Assembly (NCBI RefSeq): GCF_003001675.1
Contig: NZ_PVYW01000020.1
Span: 117,378 to 181,377, forward strand
Length of the DNA stretch: 64,000 nucleotides
DNA from: Cohnella sp. SGD-V74
Lineage (GTDB): Bacteria > Bacillota > Bacilli > Paenibacillales > Paenibacillaceae
Reading direction: 5' to 3'
Made by a program: the position numbers and the translations under genes. Of the stretch, positions 52,244 through 61,586 are shown in pieces (the first letter of the stretch is position 1; each line of letters opens with the position of its first letter). The notes below the pieces were generated by a model. That model ran no database searches. It saw only the letters and a program-made list of their open reading frames with translations, and was not told the DNA's origin.

Positions 52244-54226
52244 CTATTTGGATGTCAACCAATTCGTCAATTCCTCTGCCTGCGCAAGAGTAGATAATGG
52301 GTCGAAGTACCACCCGTGAATGCTTGACCAAATATACACTCGGTCATTCTTGACCGCATCCAGACTGCTCCATATCGGATCTGCCTGTAAATCCTGCAGC
52401 GTCAGTCTGTCCGATGTCAGCACAATATAATCCCCCACATAATCGGCCAACGTTTCCCATGAGAGCTGAAGCATCTGCTGCTCCATAATTTCCGCTTCGC
52501 GCTCTGCCGGGGGCTTAAGCTGAAGTAACCGATATACAGCTTGTCCGCCACGACCGAAATTATCGCCAAACACCGCGACGCTCTTCTCTCCCCAATCCTC
52601 AATAATCGAGAAGGTCGCGTTTGCGCCCACTGCGCTTTCGACCCTTTTCTTCATTGAAGAACGCCGTGTCTCGTAATCGGTCATCCAAGCCGCCGCCTCC
52701 GCCTCAAGACCCAGGACCTCGCCCAAATAGGAAATTTCCTCTTGATCCGTTTTCAGTTCTCCATACGGAATCAGAATCGTAGGCGCGATCTTTTGGTAGC
52801 TTTCGTACGCCTTCTCGTCTCCGGTTATAATGACATCCGGCTGCAATTCAACCACTTTTTCAAAAGAGATGCTCTTTTGTTCGCCAATATCCTCGACGGA
52901 TTTAAGAAGTTCCGGATAAAACGGGTTTTTCAGAAATTTCGTAGGAGTTCCAATCGGGGCAATACCAAGGGCAATCAAGCTCCCCATATACGTATCGGCA
53001 ATGATTCGTCGCGGATTTGACGGGATCTCCACCTCTCCCTTTACGGTATGGACAATTCTGGTTTGCGAAGACGTCGACTCGGTCTCCTTTGTCTCTATGC
53101 CTGGCGTCGATTGTCCCTGCTGAGTCTGCGCAGGCGCAGTATTCGACGCCGCTCCGTTATTCGCCGGCATATTCGATGCGCATGCCGATAATAACAGCAT
53201 CAAACTCATTGCCGTGGCTAACAGCATTTGCTTGCTTCTTTTTTGTCCAAACATGGTTAACTCTCCGTCTCTTTGAGATTTGACCAGACCCGCTAGTCCT
53301 ATCTCATTGTAGATTCGTTGAGAACCATTATCAATAATACATTCCTGCATGGACAGTGTACTTATTTTCCGATAATCAATGGGCGTCATTCTAAAGTGTT
53401 TCTTGAACATTCGAAAAAAATTAACTTCATCGGCAAACCCGCACCCTATGGCAATTTCCTTCACGGTGGCGTTCGTGTATTTCAAGTGGCGACGGGCATC
53501 CTCAAGTCTCTTCTGTATAGCGTACTCCTGCAGGCTTTTCCCTTCCCGCTTTTTAAATAAACGCGTTAACTGACCGCTGCTTATCGAAAATAAGTCAGCC
53601 AACTCCTGAAACATAATCGGTCGCATGTAATGTTTGTCCAAATATCGTTTTGCCGAAAGAGCGGGATCCGGTTGAAGAAATCTGGCTTCACTTCGCTCAA
53701 GATCCCTGTAGATTTCATGTATCGACTGGTAGAACAAATTTTTGGCAAACAAATGATTCATTGCCGTCGCCTGATTCCAACTCTCTAACATCTGCTGATA
53801 GATGTTAACCAGCCCGACCGGGTTGCCCGGCACTAATCCATATAGCTGGACAAACGGATTCACCTGCTCCAGCAAGCGCTGCAGGTCTCTTCTGAAAAAA
53901 GGCGGCGCCTCCGCTTTGTAGAGCACCATAAAGCTTCCCAGCGTCTCCCCCTCAGGAGAGATGCTTAACGTCGTTCCCTTCCCGCCATGGAAGACGCCGA
54001 ACCGTTCCATCCCAAACAGCGTTTGGTTCAGTTGAACGTTGGCCGATCCACCATAGGCATAAACCAGCATGCTGCTGGGCATTCGATAGTTTTGCAACGG
54101 CTGTCCCGGTCGAATAAGTTGATGACGCACATCCATCAATGAAATGGAGGCGCGTGTCCAAATACGGGCCATTGTATCGATCATTTCCGGCGTAAATACT
54201 TGTATACATTCAGCATCTTCTCGCAT
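52244..54226 (-). CDS. AraC regulator fused in frame to a siderophore-binding lipoprotein (chimera 3)
   Basis: A 660-aa open frame with the layout of chimera 2: sensor region 1-180, AraC domain about 190-295 (FSISSGQLTRLFKKREGKSLQEYA; GCGFADEVNFFRMFKKHFRMTPIDYRK), linker (IIDNGSQRIYNE), internal Met325, lipoprotein signal (MLLATAMSLMLLLSAC), then a binding domain (RIVHTVKGEVEIPSNPRRIIADTYMGSLIALG; GDNFGRGGQAVYRLLQL). The internal ATG (53254) has a good ribosome site, GGAG, 8 nt upstream. The ATG at 54226 shares its leader with chimera 2. The ferredoxin-NADP reductase follows after 15 nt. The binding domain is closer in sequence to that of chimera 1 than to chimera 2. Confidence 0.87.
   Translation of the reverse strand: MREDAECIQVFTPEMIDTMARIWTRASISLMDVRHQLIRPGQPLQNYRMPSSMLVYAYGGSANVQLNQTLFGMERFGVFHGGKGTTLSISPEGETLGSFMVLYKAEAPPFFRRDLQRLLEQVNPFVQLYGLVPGNPVGLVNIYQQMLESWNQATAMNHLFAKNLFYQSIHEIYRDLERSEARFLQPDPALSAKRYLDKHYMRPIMFQELADLFSISSGQLTRLFKKREGKSLQEYAIQKRLEDARRHLKYTNATVKEIAIGCGFADEVNFFRMFKKHFRMTPIDYRKISTLSMQECIIDNGSQRIYNEIGLAGLVKSQRDGELTMFGQKRSKQMLLATAMSLMLLLSACASNMPANNGAASNTAPAQTQQGQSTPGIETKETESTSSQTRIVHTVKGEVEIPSNPRRIIADTYMGSLIALGIAPIGTPTKFLKNPFYPELLKSVEDIGEQKSISFEKVVELQPDVIITGDEKAYESYQKIAPTILIPYGELKTDQEEISYLGEVLGLEAEAAAWMTDYETRRSSMKKRVESAVGANATFSIIEDWGEKSVAVFGDNFGRGGQAVYRLLQLKPPAEREAEIMEQQMLQLSWETLADYVGDYIVLTSDRLTLQDLQADPIWSSLDAVKNDRVYIWSSIHGWYFDPLSTLAQAEELTNWLTSK
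53306..53334 (-). promoter_or_regulatory. Internal promoter with Fur-like box inside chimera 3
   Basis: TTGATA (53329-53334), 17-nt spacer and TACAAT (53306-53311) on the minus strand, overlapped by the near-palindrome TTGAGAACCATTATCAA (53318-53334; 12 of 14 Fur consensus positions). The internal ATG at 53254 lies 52 nt beyond the -10. Confidence 0.72.
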
Positions 54227-54295
54227 AGGTCCGCACTCCCTCGTCAAGCTTGTTACTCTGTATCGTAATTTAATTGAGTATGATTATCAATATCA
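53862..54295 (-). repeat. Near-identical duplicated block, copy in chimera 3
   Basis: Second copy of the block at 50670-51103, including the same TTGATA/TACGAT promoter (54262-54290) and the same palindromic box (54273-54291). It indicates gene conversion or a recent partial duplication restricted to the 5' part. Confidence 0.85.
54262..54291 (-). promoter_or_regulatory. Promoter with Fur-like box upstream of chimera 3
   Basis: Identical to the promoter of chimera 2: TTGATA, 17-nt spacer, TACGAT (54262-54267), with ATTGAGTATGATTATCAAT at 54273-54291 over the -35. Confidence 0.65.
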
Positions 54296-54353
54296 ATGAA
54301 TTTCGGTCCGTTTCCGCCCCAGGAAATTAAGAAGTTCTTCATAGATTCGATCA

Positions 54354-54381
54354 TTGGATATTAAGATTTTCCAATTATAAT
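54354..54381 (+). promoter_or_regulatory. Promoter of the OmpR-type two-component operon
   Basis: TTGGAT (54354-54359), a 16-nt spacer and a perfect TATAAT (54376-54381), 37 nt before the response-regulator ATG. Confidence 0.65.
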
Positions 54382-54418
54382 GAGAGGGAGTCAGCCGGTA
54401 CATAAGGGAGAGAATCAG

Positions 54419-55111
54419 ATGGAACAACGCGTGGTGCTGGTCGTCGACGACGACAAAGAAATACGCGACGCAATCGAAATTTACTTGAAGCAGGAAAACA
54501 TATCCGTCCTGAAGGCGCAAGACGGCTTGGAAGCGCTGGAGATGTTGGAATCCAGCCAGGTTCATCTCATCATCCTGGATATCATGATGCCGCGGCTTGA
54601 CGGCATTGCCGCAACGTTCAAAATCCGCGAGCATCGCAACCTCCCTATCCTCATCTTGAGCGCCAAGAGCGAGGACAGCGACAAAATACTCGGCCTCCAC
54701 GTAGGGGCGGACGACTATGTGACCAAACCGTTTAATCCGATGGAGCTCGTCGCCCGAGTGAAATCTCTGCTGAGGAGATACGTCGTCTTCGGCTCCTACG
54801 AAGGCGGCAAGAAAACGATCGATCTGCGCGGTCTCGCGCTAAACGCGGAGGGCAAGGAAGTTACCGTGAACGGAGAACCGGCCAAGCTGACGCCTATCGA
54901 GTACAAGATCGTAGAGCTGCTGATGACGAATGCGGGGCGGGTGTTCTCGATCCAGGAAATTTATGAACGCGTCTGGAAGGAGCCGGGCTACAACGCCGAA
55001 AATACGGTTGCCGTCCACATTCGCAAAATTCGCGAGAAGATCGAGATCGATCCGAAAAATCCAAGATTTCTGAAAGTGGTGTGGGGCATTGGATACAAAA
55101 TGGAGAAGTAG
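54419..55111 (+). CDS. OmpR/PhoB-type response regulator (VanR-like)
   Basis: A 230-aa regulator: receiver 1-120 (VVLVVDDDKEIRDAIEIYLKQE; phospho-Asp in LIILDIMMPRLDG; Lys in DDYVTKPFNPMEL) and a winged-helix DNA-binding domain (TPIEYKIVELLMTNAGRVFSIQEIYERVW; TVAVHIRKIREKIE). GGGAGA lies 7 nt before the ATG. The kinase gene overlaps its 3' end by 23 nt. It probably controls envelope or antibiotic responses like its relatives; the target genes are not evident here. Confidence 0.92.
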   Translation: MEQRVVLVVDDDKEIRDAIEIYLKQENISVLKAQDGLEALEMLESSQVHLIILDIMMPRLDGIAATFKIREHRNLPILILSAKSEDSDKILGLHVGADDYVTKPFNPMELVARVKSLLRRYVVFGSYEGGKKTIDLRGLALNAEGKEVTVNGEPAKLTPIEYKIVELLMTNAGRVFSIQEIYERVWKEPGYNAENTVAVHIRKIREKIEIDPKNPRFLKVVWGIGYKMEK

Positions 55112-57341
55112 CGCGCGGTTTTTCCTCTATGCGCTCTTGTTGGCGATTGGCCTGAGCGGACCGTTAACGTTAATGAATCAGAGCGACCGTTACTTTCATC
55201 ACGATTACTATCGAACGCAGGAATTCCGGCAGCAGTTGGATCAATTCGCCGCTTACCTGAATTTGTTCGAGCTCAACTCTCTCTCCGAGCAGGAAGCGAA
55301 ATCCTCCCTTACGGTGGAAGAAGCGGACATTGTCGAATACCGCAATGAGTTGGCCCCTCTTACGGAACAGCTCTATTCGATTCGCAACAAATACGATCCG
55401 CTCATTCAGGAAGCTCTTGCCGATAACAACGACAAGGTGGCCGATTATTACGTTGCCCAGAGAGACCGCGAACAGGAAGACCTCATGAAGCTATTCAAGG
55501 ATGACGATTATATCATCGCTCTCATCCGCAAGAAGAAGGAACAACGAATAGACAGCTACTACAGGCAGAGAGAAACTCACCGATCCGAGTACAATCTTCT
55601 GCGCAATCAATTCGACTACTACTTTCGCAGCCCTTCCACGGGTTTCGTGCATTCGAATATAAACATCCCGAACGATCAAACTGCGCGTTACGAATTGTTT
55701 GGCGACGGTCATGTCTATGCTGCGGACTATACGATAGACATCTCCAATTCAATTCACTACTGGTTCGGAGCGCACGAGCTGCTGACCGACTCCCTCGCGC
55801 CTTATCAAGGCTTGATCGCGGTGCCGCGGGACAGCCCTCTGAAGGAAAATGCCAACCGATATAAGCTGGAACAGGGGATATTGTTCGCTTATGGCTTGGC
55901 AAGCACCGTTCTGCTAGTCATAGCTGTGATCCGCTTCAAAGGCGTCTTAGTCGCTCGAGCAGAGACAAGCCGCTGGGCGGCCTACCATCGCAAGCTGCCT
56001 TTGGATGCCAAAATGTTGTTTTTCGCCGGCACGGCCGCGCTGACGCTCTGGTCGCTGGCGAATCTGGCAGACCGTTACTCTTCCCTATTCGAGACGCCCT
56101 TGATTTACGGCGTGAAGCTGCTGATTACACTCTCGATCGCGTCGCTTGGCATGGCGGCGACCTTGCTTCAATGGCAGTTTCTTGTGAATGAGCTGCACAG
56201 CTGGAGCGATGTCCGAAGAGAATGGTCGCATTCCTTGCTGAAGCGAGGCGGTATGCGCATAAGAGCCGGCTTCGCCCAAACGATGAATCAGGTGAAGGAT
56301 TCCTTTATTTATAAGAGCGCAGGCATCCGCCTGCTCGTTCTCGCGTTGATCTGGACGGGACTGGGCTTTATCGGAGGATGGAAGGCCTTATCGTTCCTTC
56401 AATACAACGACTTCTCGATCGTCGTCTTCATCCCGATCGCGGCGATCGTCGGGATTGCGGCCTTTCTCCTAACGACTCGTCAGCTCGGGTATTTGAACCG
56501 GGTCGCCCAAGCCGCGGACGAGCTGGCAACCGGTCGAACGCCGAATGAGCTTCCCCGATCGGGAAGCGGCGTCATCGCTTCGCTGGCGTCCAATATGAAC
56601 GCCTTGAGACAAGGCGTCAAGATGCTTCAGAACGAACAAGCCAAGAGCGAGAGGCTGAAGACGGAGCTCATTACGAACGTCAGCCATGATCTGCGAACTC
56701 CTCTGACCTCGATTATCACCTACGCGGGTCTGCTGAAGGCGGAGGACGCGACAACCGAGGAACGGGCCGCCTACGTCGAGATCATCAACCAGAAGTCGAA
56801 GCGGTTAAAGACGATGATCGACGATTTGTTCGAAATATCGACGATGACAAGCGGCAATGCCAGACTGCTGCGGGAAAAATCGGATCTCGTCCAGCTCATG
56901 CAGCAGGCGCTGGGAGAATACAAAGAGGTGATGGACGGTTCCGACATTCAATTTCGCGTGTCGTTGCCGGAAGGACCGATCTATGCGCTCGTGGACGGAC
57001 AGAAGCTGTGGCGCGCTTTCGACAACTTGATCGGGAACATGTTGAAGTATTCGATGAGCCATACGCGCGCGTATATTTCGATGCAGCTATCGGAACGCCA
57101 AGAAGTCGCGATTACATTCAAGAACGTGTCAAAGTACGAAATCAGCGACAATGCCGAGGAGTTGTTCGAGCGCTTCAAGCGCGGAGATACATCGCGTCAC
57201 ACGGAAGGATCGGGCCTCGGACTCGCGATCGCGAAGTCGATCATCGAGCTCCATGACGGCCGCCTCACTCTGGAGACCGACGGGGATCTGTTTAAGGCTT
57301 CGGTTATTCTAAAGGTCCAGGATTCTTCTGGGGAGGGTTGA
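55089..57341 (+). CDS. Sensor histidine kinase with large extracellular domain
   Basis: A 750-aa kinase starting at TTG 55089, which overlaps the regulator gene; the opening DTKWRSS followed by a hydrophobic segment is typical of the family. Helix about 10-30, a charged extracellular domain of ~230 residues (FHHDYYRTQEFRQQLDQFAAYLNLFEL onward), then six or so further helices (about 265-460), a HAMP-like region, dimerisation/phosphorylation site LITNVSHDLRTPLTSIITYAGLL and a HATPase domain (FDNLIGNMLKYSM; GSGLGLAIAKSIIELHDG). The extra multi-helix block between sensor and kinase core is unusual. It ends in front of a clear terminator. Confidence 0.9.
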   Translation: MDTKWRSSARFFLYALLLAIGLSGPLTLMNQSDRYFHHDYYRTQEFRQQLDQFAAYLNLFELNSLSEQEAKSSLTVEEADIVEYRNELAPLTEQLYSIRNKYDPLIQEALADNNDKVADYYVAQRDREQEDLMKLFKDDDYIIALIRKKKEQRIDSYYRQRETHRSEYNLLRNQFDYYFRSPSTGFVHSNINIPNDQTARYELFGDGHVYAADYTIDISNSIHYWFGAHELLTDSLAPYQGLIAVPRDSPLKENANRYKLEQGILFAYGLASTVLLVIAVIRFKGVLVARAETSRWAAYHRKLPLDAKMLFFAGTAALTLWSLANLADRYSSLFETPLIYGVKLLITLSIASLGMAATLLQWQFLVNELHSWSDVRREWSHSLLKRGGMRIRAGFAQTMNQVKDSFIYKSAGIRLLVLALIWTGLGFIGGWKALSFLQYNDFSIVVFIPIAAIVGIAAFLLTTRQLGYLNRVAQAADELATGRTPNELPRSGSGVIASLASNMNALRQGVKMLQNEQAKSERLKTELITNVSHDLRTPLTSIITYAGLLKAEDATTEERAAYVEIINQKSKRLKTMIDDLFEISTMTSGNARLLREKSDLVQLMQQALGEYKEVMDGSDIQFRVSLPEGPIYALVDGQKLWRAFDNLIGNMLKYSMSHTRAYISMQLSERQEVAITFKNVSKYEISDNAEELFERFKRGDTSRHTEGSGLGLAIAKSIIELHDGRLTLETDGDLFKASVILKVQDSSGEG

Positions 57342-57387
57342 TAGAAAAAGACTGCGGCTGACGAATTCGTGTACATCGTAACCTGCG

Positions 57388-57428
57388 AAGAGACCAGGGG
57401 CTCGAACCCTCTGGTCTCTTTCTTGCTA
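57388..57428 (+). terminator. Rho-independent terminator after the sensor kinase
   Basis: AAGAGACCAG (57388-57397) pairs with CTGGTCTCTT (57411-57420), extended by GGG/CCC, then TTTCTTGCT. Also usable from the opposite strand in principle, but no gene needs it there. Confidence 0.85.
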
Positions 57429-57559
57429 GAAGCGCTCTTCCCGTTAAGTCGTGCAAAATATCACCATCAATACAATCATGGATATTTTTTGTAACCAACA
57501 TAGTTTCGAATACGTCTATGCTTATAGTTGGCTTTCTTAAAAAAATGGAGGGAACGGCA

Positions 57560-58081
57560 TTGAAGATTAACAAATTAAGCCTCACAATTGTTCTCATTCT
57601 TATCTTCATTATGGTGTTATGGTTTGTTCAAAACCAATCTAAACAAGAATCAGATGGCGTTCAGTTGTCGCAGGACGAATTTGAACAAAATCTTCCTCAA
57701 CCCGAGGGGGATAATCTTAAATTTGTATATGAACTAAGAAAAAATCATGCTGATCAGTTCGCAGGGGCGTATCTGGACGATCAAAACGTTGTAAATATTA
57801 ACCTGGTAAAGGGAGTTGCCCCTACGGAACTAAATATTGATAGCTCAAGAATAAAGGTCCATCACGTTGAGTACTCTTACAAAGAATTGAACGACGTATT
57901 CGAACAAATCCTATCACTTACTGAAAATCACCCCGTACAGAGTATAGCTATAGATGAAGTAGAAAACAAAATAAACATTACAATACATCGGGACAATAAA
58001 TCGGTTGAAGATTTTGTTAGAAAAGCAATTGATCTCCCTTTTATTGAGTACCATATAACCGACGCGCAAATTCAATTATGA
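57560..58081 (+). CDS. Hypothetical membrane-anchored exported protein
   Basis: A 173-aa protein, not recognised. The TTG at 57560 is favoured by GGAGGG 7 nt upstream. One N-terminal helix (about 5-22, LSLTIVLILIFIMVLWFV) anchors a hydrophilic outside domain with alternating strand/helix character (FAGAYLDDQNVVNINLV; INITIHRDNKSVEDFVRKAI). The DNA is clearly more AT-rich than everything to its left, marking the start of a compositionally different region. There is no operon partner. Confidence 0.7.
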   Translation: MKINKLSLTIVLILIFIMVLWFVQNQSKQESDGVQLSQDEFEQNLPQPEGDNLKFVYELRKNHADQFAGAYLDDQNVVNINLVKGVAPTELNIDSSRIKVHHVEYSYKELNDVFEQILSLTENHPVQSIAIDEVENKINITIHRDNKSVEDFVRKAIDLPFIEYHITDAQIQL

Positions 58082-58163
58082 TTAGCAGCAGCTTAGATAC
58101 AATAAAAAAAACAAAAAAACCCCCAATCTGTTAGAAGCAGATTTAGAGCCTGTCATCAATGAG

Positions 58164-58437
<274 letters not shown>

Positions 58438-58580
58438 AATTCCAATACGGTTGATTTAGGAAAAGGATTCTCAAATCCTTTAGGGTGGGTATTGAGCAAT
58501 TGATGGATTGCCGTAATTCTTGGATTTTTTATAGAGGTTTTATTTAATGGTGCCCACCTTGTCGGGCAGAAATACCACAT

Positions 58581-58592
58581 ATGGTATACCAT
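58581..58592. promoter_or_regulatory. Perfect palindrome resembling a GntR-type operator
   Basis: ATGGTATACCAT is a perfect 12-bp palindrome with the TGGTATACCA core often seen for FCD-type GntR regulators. No regulator gene lies next to it; it may be a remnant. Confidence 0.3.
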
Positions 58593-58794
58593 GTCGATCC
58601 TCGCGACCGTCTAAGAACTGAGAACCATGAAACTTACACAACGTAGAGCATTGGATCGACTGCTGATTTCAAAGGCGTCATGCAGACGCTCAAATCGCAA
58701 TCCGCTGTCCGCATACGCGCTGTACAAAGAGATGATGTATTTGCGCATCTTGAGCGTTACGCCTGATACTTCATCTAGATCGGATCGAGATCAC

Positions 58795-59616
58795 TTAAAT
58801 CCTTTTACGGATTTTCCTGAAATTGCGGATCGTGGTGAGAGAGTAACGAAGGAACAACCGGGGAAAACACCTATACAAGAAGGTCAACACACCTACATAG
58901 GACGGGAAAGTAATGATTGCGCGATTTTTCTCGACTCCCCGCAGTACGAGACGGGCTGCTTGCTGCGGGTGAACCATTTTGGCAGGGATTTGCGAAATGA
59001 CATCCGCAGGGTCGGCGTTGAAAGTGCGCATGTTGTCGATCATGGATGTTTGAATATAACCGGGGCAAATAACGCTCACTTTAATGCCCAGATCCAAGCC
59101 TTCGCAGCGCATGGTCTCCGACAACCCGACAACACCGAATTTCGCCATCGTATACGGCAGATTGGTCGGACCTGGCACAAGTCCGAAGCCGGAAGCGGTG
59201 TTCACAATATGCCCATATCCTTGTTTTTCCATGATTCGGAAGGCATAGTGAGCCCCGTGAAGAATACCGGTCAAATTGACGTCCAATACCTTCTTCACTT
59301 CATCAAGCGGCAAGTCCCGAAACTCGCCAACTACCGTTATGCCCGCATTGTTGAACATATAATCCAATCTTCCGTATTGCGCCAATGCTGCCTCAATAAG
59401 CGCTTCAATTGATTTGGGGTCTGTCACATCCACATAGGAAGCGATCGCCGTACCGCCATGGTTCGAAATCTGCTGTGCGACATCGCGTGCGGCTTCTTCA
59501 TTCAGGTCGGCAATGATCACGCAAGCTCCCCGATCCGCTAATTGGCTGCATACTTCCCGACCAAGTCCAGACCCGCCGCCTGTAACCAAACAAACCTTCT
59601 CGCGAAAGATACTCAT
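58795..59616 (-). CDS. Short-chain dehydrogenase/reductase between the direct repeats
   Basis: A 273-aa classical SDR: TGGGSGLGREVCSQLA, NNAG, catalytic Ser in NTASGFGLV and YxxxK in YTMAKFGVVGLSE, then PGYIQTSMID. The C-terminal ~30 residues are rich in Arg and aromatic residues (LFLRYSLTTIRNFRKIRKRI), suggesting membrane contact. ATG 59616 has GGGGAGAGG 8 nt upstream; an ATG two codons earlier sits on that site. Alone between two direct repeats, so it may be cargo or a bystander. Substrate unknown. Confidence 0.87.
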   Translation of the reverse strand: MSIFREKVCLVTGGGSGLGREVCSQLADRGACVIIADLNEEAARDVAQQISNHGGTAIASYVDVTDPKSIEALIEAALAQYGRLDYMFNNAGITVVGEFRDLPLDEVKKVLDVNLTGILHGAHYAFRIMEKQGYGHIVNTASGFGLVPGPTNLPYTMAKFGVVGLSETMRCEGLDLGIKVSVICPGYIQTSMIDNMRTFNADPADVISQIPAKMVHPQQAARLVLRGVEKNRAIITFPSYVGVLTFLYRCFPRLFLRYSLTTIRNFRKIRKRI

Positions 59617-59782
59617 TTGCATTCCTCTCCCCTACTGATTTTGTTTCGCTCATTCGAGACATACTCCCATTATTATACACGGAACACGAGTAAGCTGGGC
59701 AAACATCTAAAGCATCTTGGCTACAGTCCAATAATTTCGCCTGCCCTGTCATGAGCAGCACCTTACAAATCCCAACCACGCA

Positions 59783-59822
59783 AAAAAGCTCCCGAACCGT
59801 CGCAAGGACAATTCAAGAGCTT
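59783..59822 (-). repeat. Hairpin element related to the one at 38294-38334
   Basis: AAGCTCCCGAA...TTCAAGAGCTT with loop sequence CCGTCGCAAGGACA; it matches the 38294-38334 element over almost its whole length including the loop. On the minus strand it is followed by TTTTTTGCG, so it may act as a terminator, but no gene on that strand ends beside it. Confidence 0.7.
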
Positions 59823-59836
59823 GTTCATTGTAAGGT

Positions 59837-60115
<279 letters not shown>

Positions 60116-60308
60116 TTTTAGCGGAGCAAACAACTTGTAATTGTTCTATCAAGTCAACCTAACCGTTCAAGACACAGTGGCAACTCCTCTATGTGTCATT
60201 CCTACTACTTCTTCAGTTCAAGATTCAAGAAAAAAATATAGCCCATTAGCGGATTGCAGGGTAATGGTTCGGCTAGTTCTCATGTCGATTACATCAATCG
60301 GGTAATTA

Positions 60309-61130
60309 TTATTGCGAGGAGAACGCCTTAAATTCGTCAAAACTGCTGTAATTTTTAATGCCTTTTTTCTTATTTAGCTTTCCAACTATGGTGGTATCGA
60401 TCCGTTTTTGAAGAAATGCACAAAGCTTCTCAAAAAGTTCAGTTGGCGCTTCATCCCATTTATACTTGATCTCTCGCCTTATCGCTTCATGAATGATAGC
60501 ATACTTCATATTTTCTTTTTGGTTTGCATAATCGGCTCTTTTGTAATCTTGATATCGTTTGATGAGATGGTTAACGTACCCACGTTGATAAGTATCGTTA
60601 CCGATAGTCCCCTCCAAAAACTGTTTTTTATTCTTGGTCGCTGCTTTATTCGAGGGCTGTTTTGGCTTTGGGATAAATAATTGGGGGTAAAGTTGCTCCA
60701 AAGTTTTCGGCGATGTCAGAAGTAACTCGGCAACATCTTCCCAAAACAAAACGTCGATGCCAAATACTCCGTCAGCGATACGTTGTTGATTCAATAAATT
60801 TATTTGTTCTTGCGTTCGCGCATCTCGTTTGGCAGTAGTCGCTATGTAATAGTGTTTGAGTACAGGTTTGAAATTTTCTGCTTTTTTGATTTCCTTCTCC
60901 ACTACTTTAAATGGGAGACTGTCGTTTATCGTTTTTTTACATTGGATGCCAACAATTTCGTTTACATCCGTTTTAATATAAAGATCGACGCCATGTTGAG
61001 TTTGACCGTTACTGCCAAAAGTTGCAACATCAAGACCTTTCCATCTAAGCCTTGCATATTGTTTTATAATCCGTTCGAATTCTTGCCAATCTGAAGGCTT
61101 TGGTAATTCCATAGCTTGAAGAACAGGCAT
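60309..61130 (-). CDS. Mrr-like restriction endonuclease (PD-(D/E)xK)
   Basis: A 273-aa protein. The N-terminal ~75 residues have an Mrr-type nuclease core: WQEFERIIKQYARLRWKG, GSNGQTQHGVDLY (Asp49) and IVGIQCKK (Gln63-x-Lys65), a D...QxK active site. The middle and Lys-rich C-terminal helical part (about 160-273) has no family I can name. AGGAAGG lies 8 nt before the ATG. AT-rich codon use contrasts with the chromosome to the left. Such nucleases cut foreign or modified DNA, or serve as effectors of multi-gene defence systems. No methyltransferase is nearby, so a modification-dependent or regulated effector is more likely than a classical type II enzyme. Confidence 0.8.
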   Translation of the reverse strand: MPVLQAMELPKPSDWQEFERIIKQYARLRWKGLDVATFGSNGQTQHGVDLYIKTDVNEIVGIQCKKTINDSLPFKVVEKEIKKAENFKPVLKHYYIATTAKRDARTQEQINLLNQQRIADGVFGIDVLFWEDVAELLLTSPKTLEQLYPQLFIPKPKQPSNKAATKNKKQFLEGTIGNDTYQRGYVNHLIKRYQDYKRADYANQKENMKYAIIHEAIRREIKYKWDEAPTELFEKLCAFLQKRIDTTIVGKLNKKKGIKNYSSFDEFKAFSSQ

Positions 61131-61271
61131 TATATCTTCCTTCCTATTATTAGAATTCGTAAATTTATCCTAACTATTATGATATGGAAAAATAATGGAG
61201 GTTTCAATCCAATTTGTATCACAACTGGTGACAACATCAGTCACTATAACGCAGAAATAGAGGCTGTCGAT

Positions 61272-61586
61272 TCATTGTGAATAATTTTTAAATTGCTTCT
61301 TAGATGTGCTTAGATCGATTTTGAGAGACGATTTTAAAGCAAAGAAATTGTTGTCTGCACTAACCATTACCTTATTTCTCTTCCCTAAGCTCCCAAGAAT
61401 CGTCTTAATGAAACTGCCTTCATTTTGATGAGTACCCACATAACTTGCAATAATTGCATTGAACGTCTCCATACGTGTTTTGTGAAGTCTCTCATCCTTG
61501 AGAACATGTTTTATGGCGAATTCCGCTGCACGAAAGAACTCCTGAGCATGTAGTGAACGTTTGTAAACCTCGTATTCTAACCGCAT
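61272..61586 (-). CDS. Small hypothetical protein, probably a gene remnant
   Basis: A 104-aa frame from an ATG at 61586. The same frame stays open for about 35 more codons upstream (RSILYGAHINRHNEKEAFLLVRIWPFFQAEC) before a stop, without a usable start, and those residues read like real protein. This suggests the 3' end of a longer, decayed gene. Helical; no family recognised. AT-rich like its neighbours. Confidence 0.5.
   Translation of the reverse strand: MRLEYEVYKRSLHAQEFFRAAEFAIKHVLKDERLHKTRMETFNAIIASYVGTHQNEGSFIKTILGSLGKRNKVMVSADNNFFALKSSLKIDLSTSKKQFKNYSQ

Noticed and set aside
58627..59412. Plus-strand frame of 261 codons over the SDR at 58795-59616
   Set aside because: Antisense of a canonical SDR with all catalytic motifs; no family character of its own.
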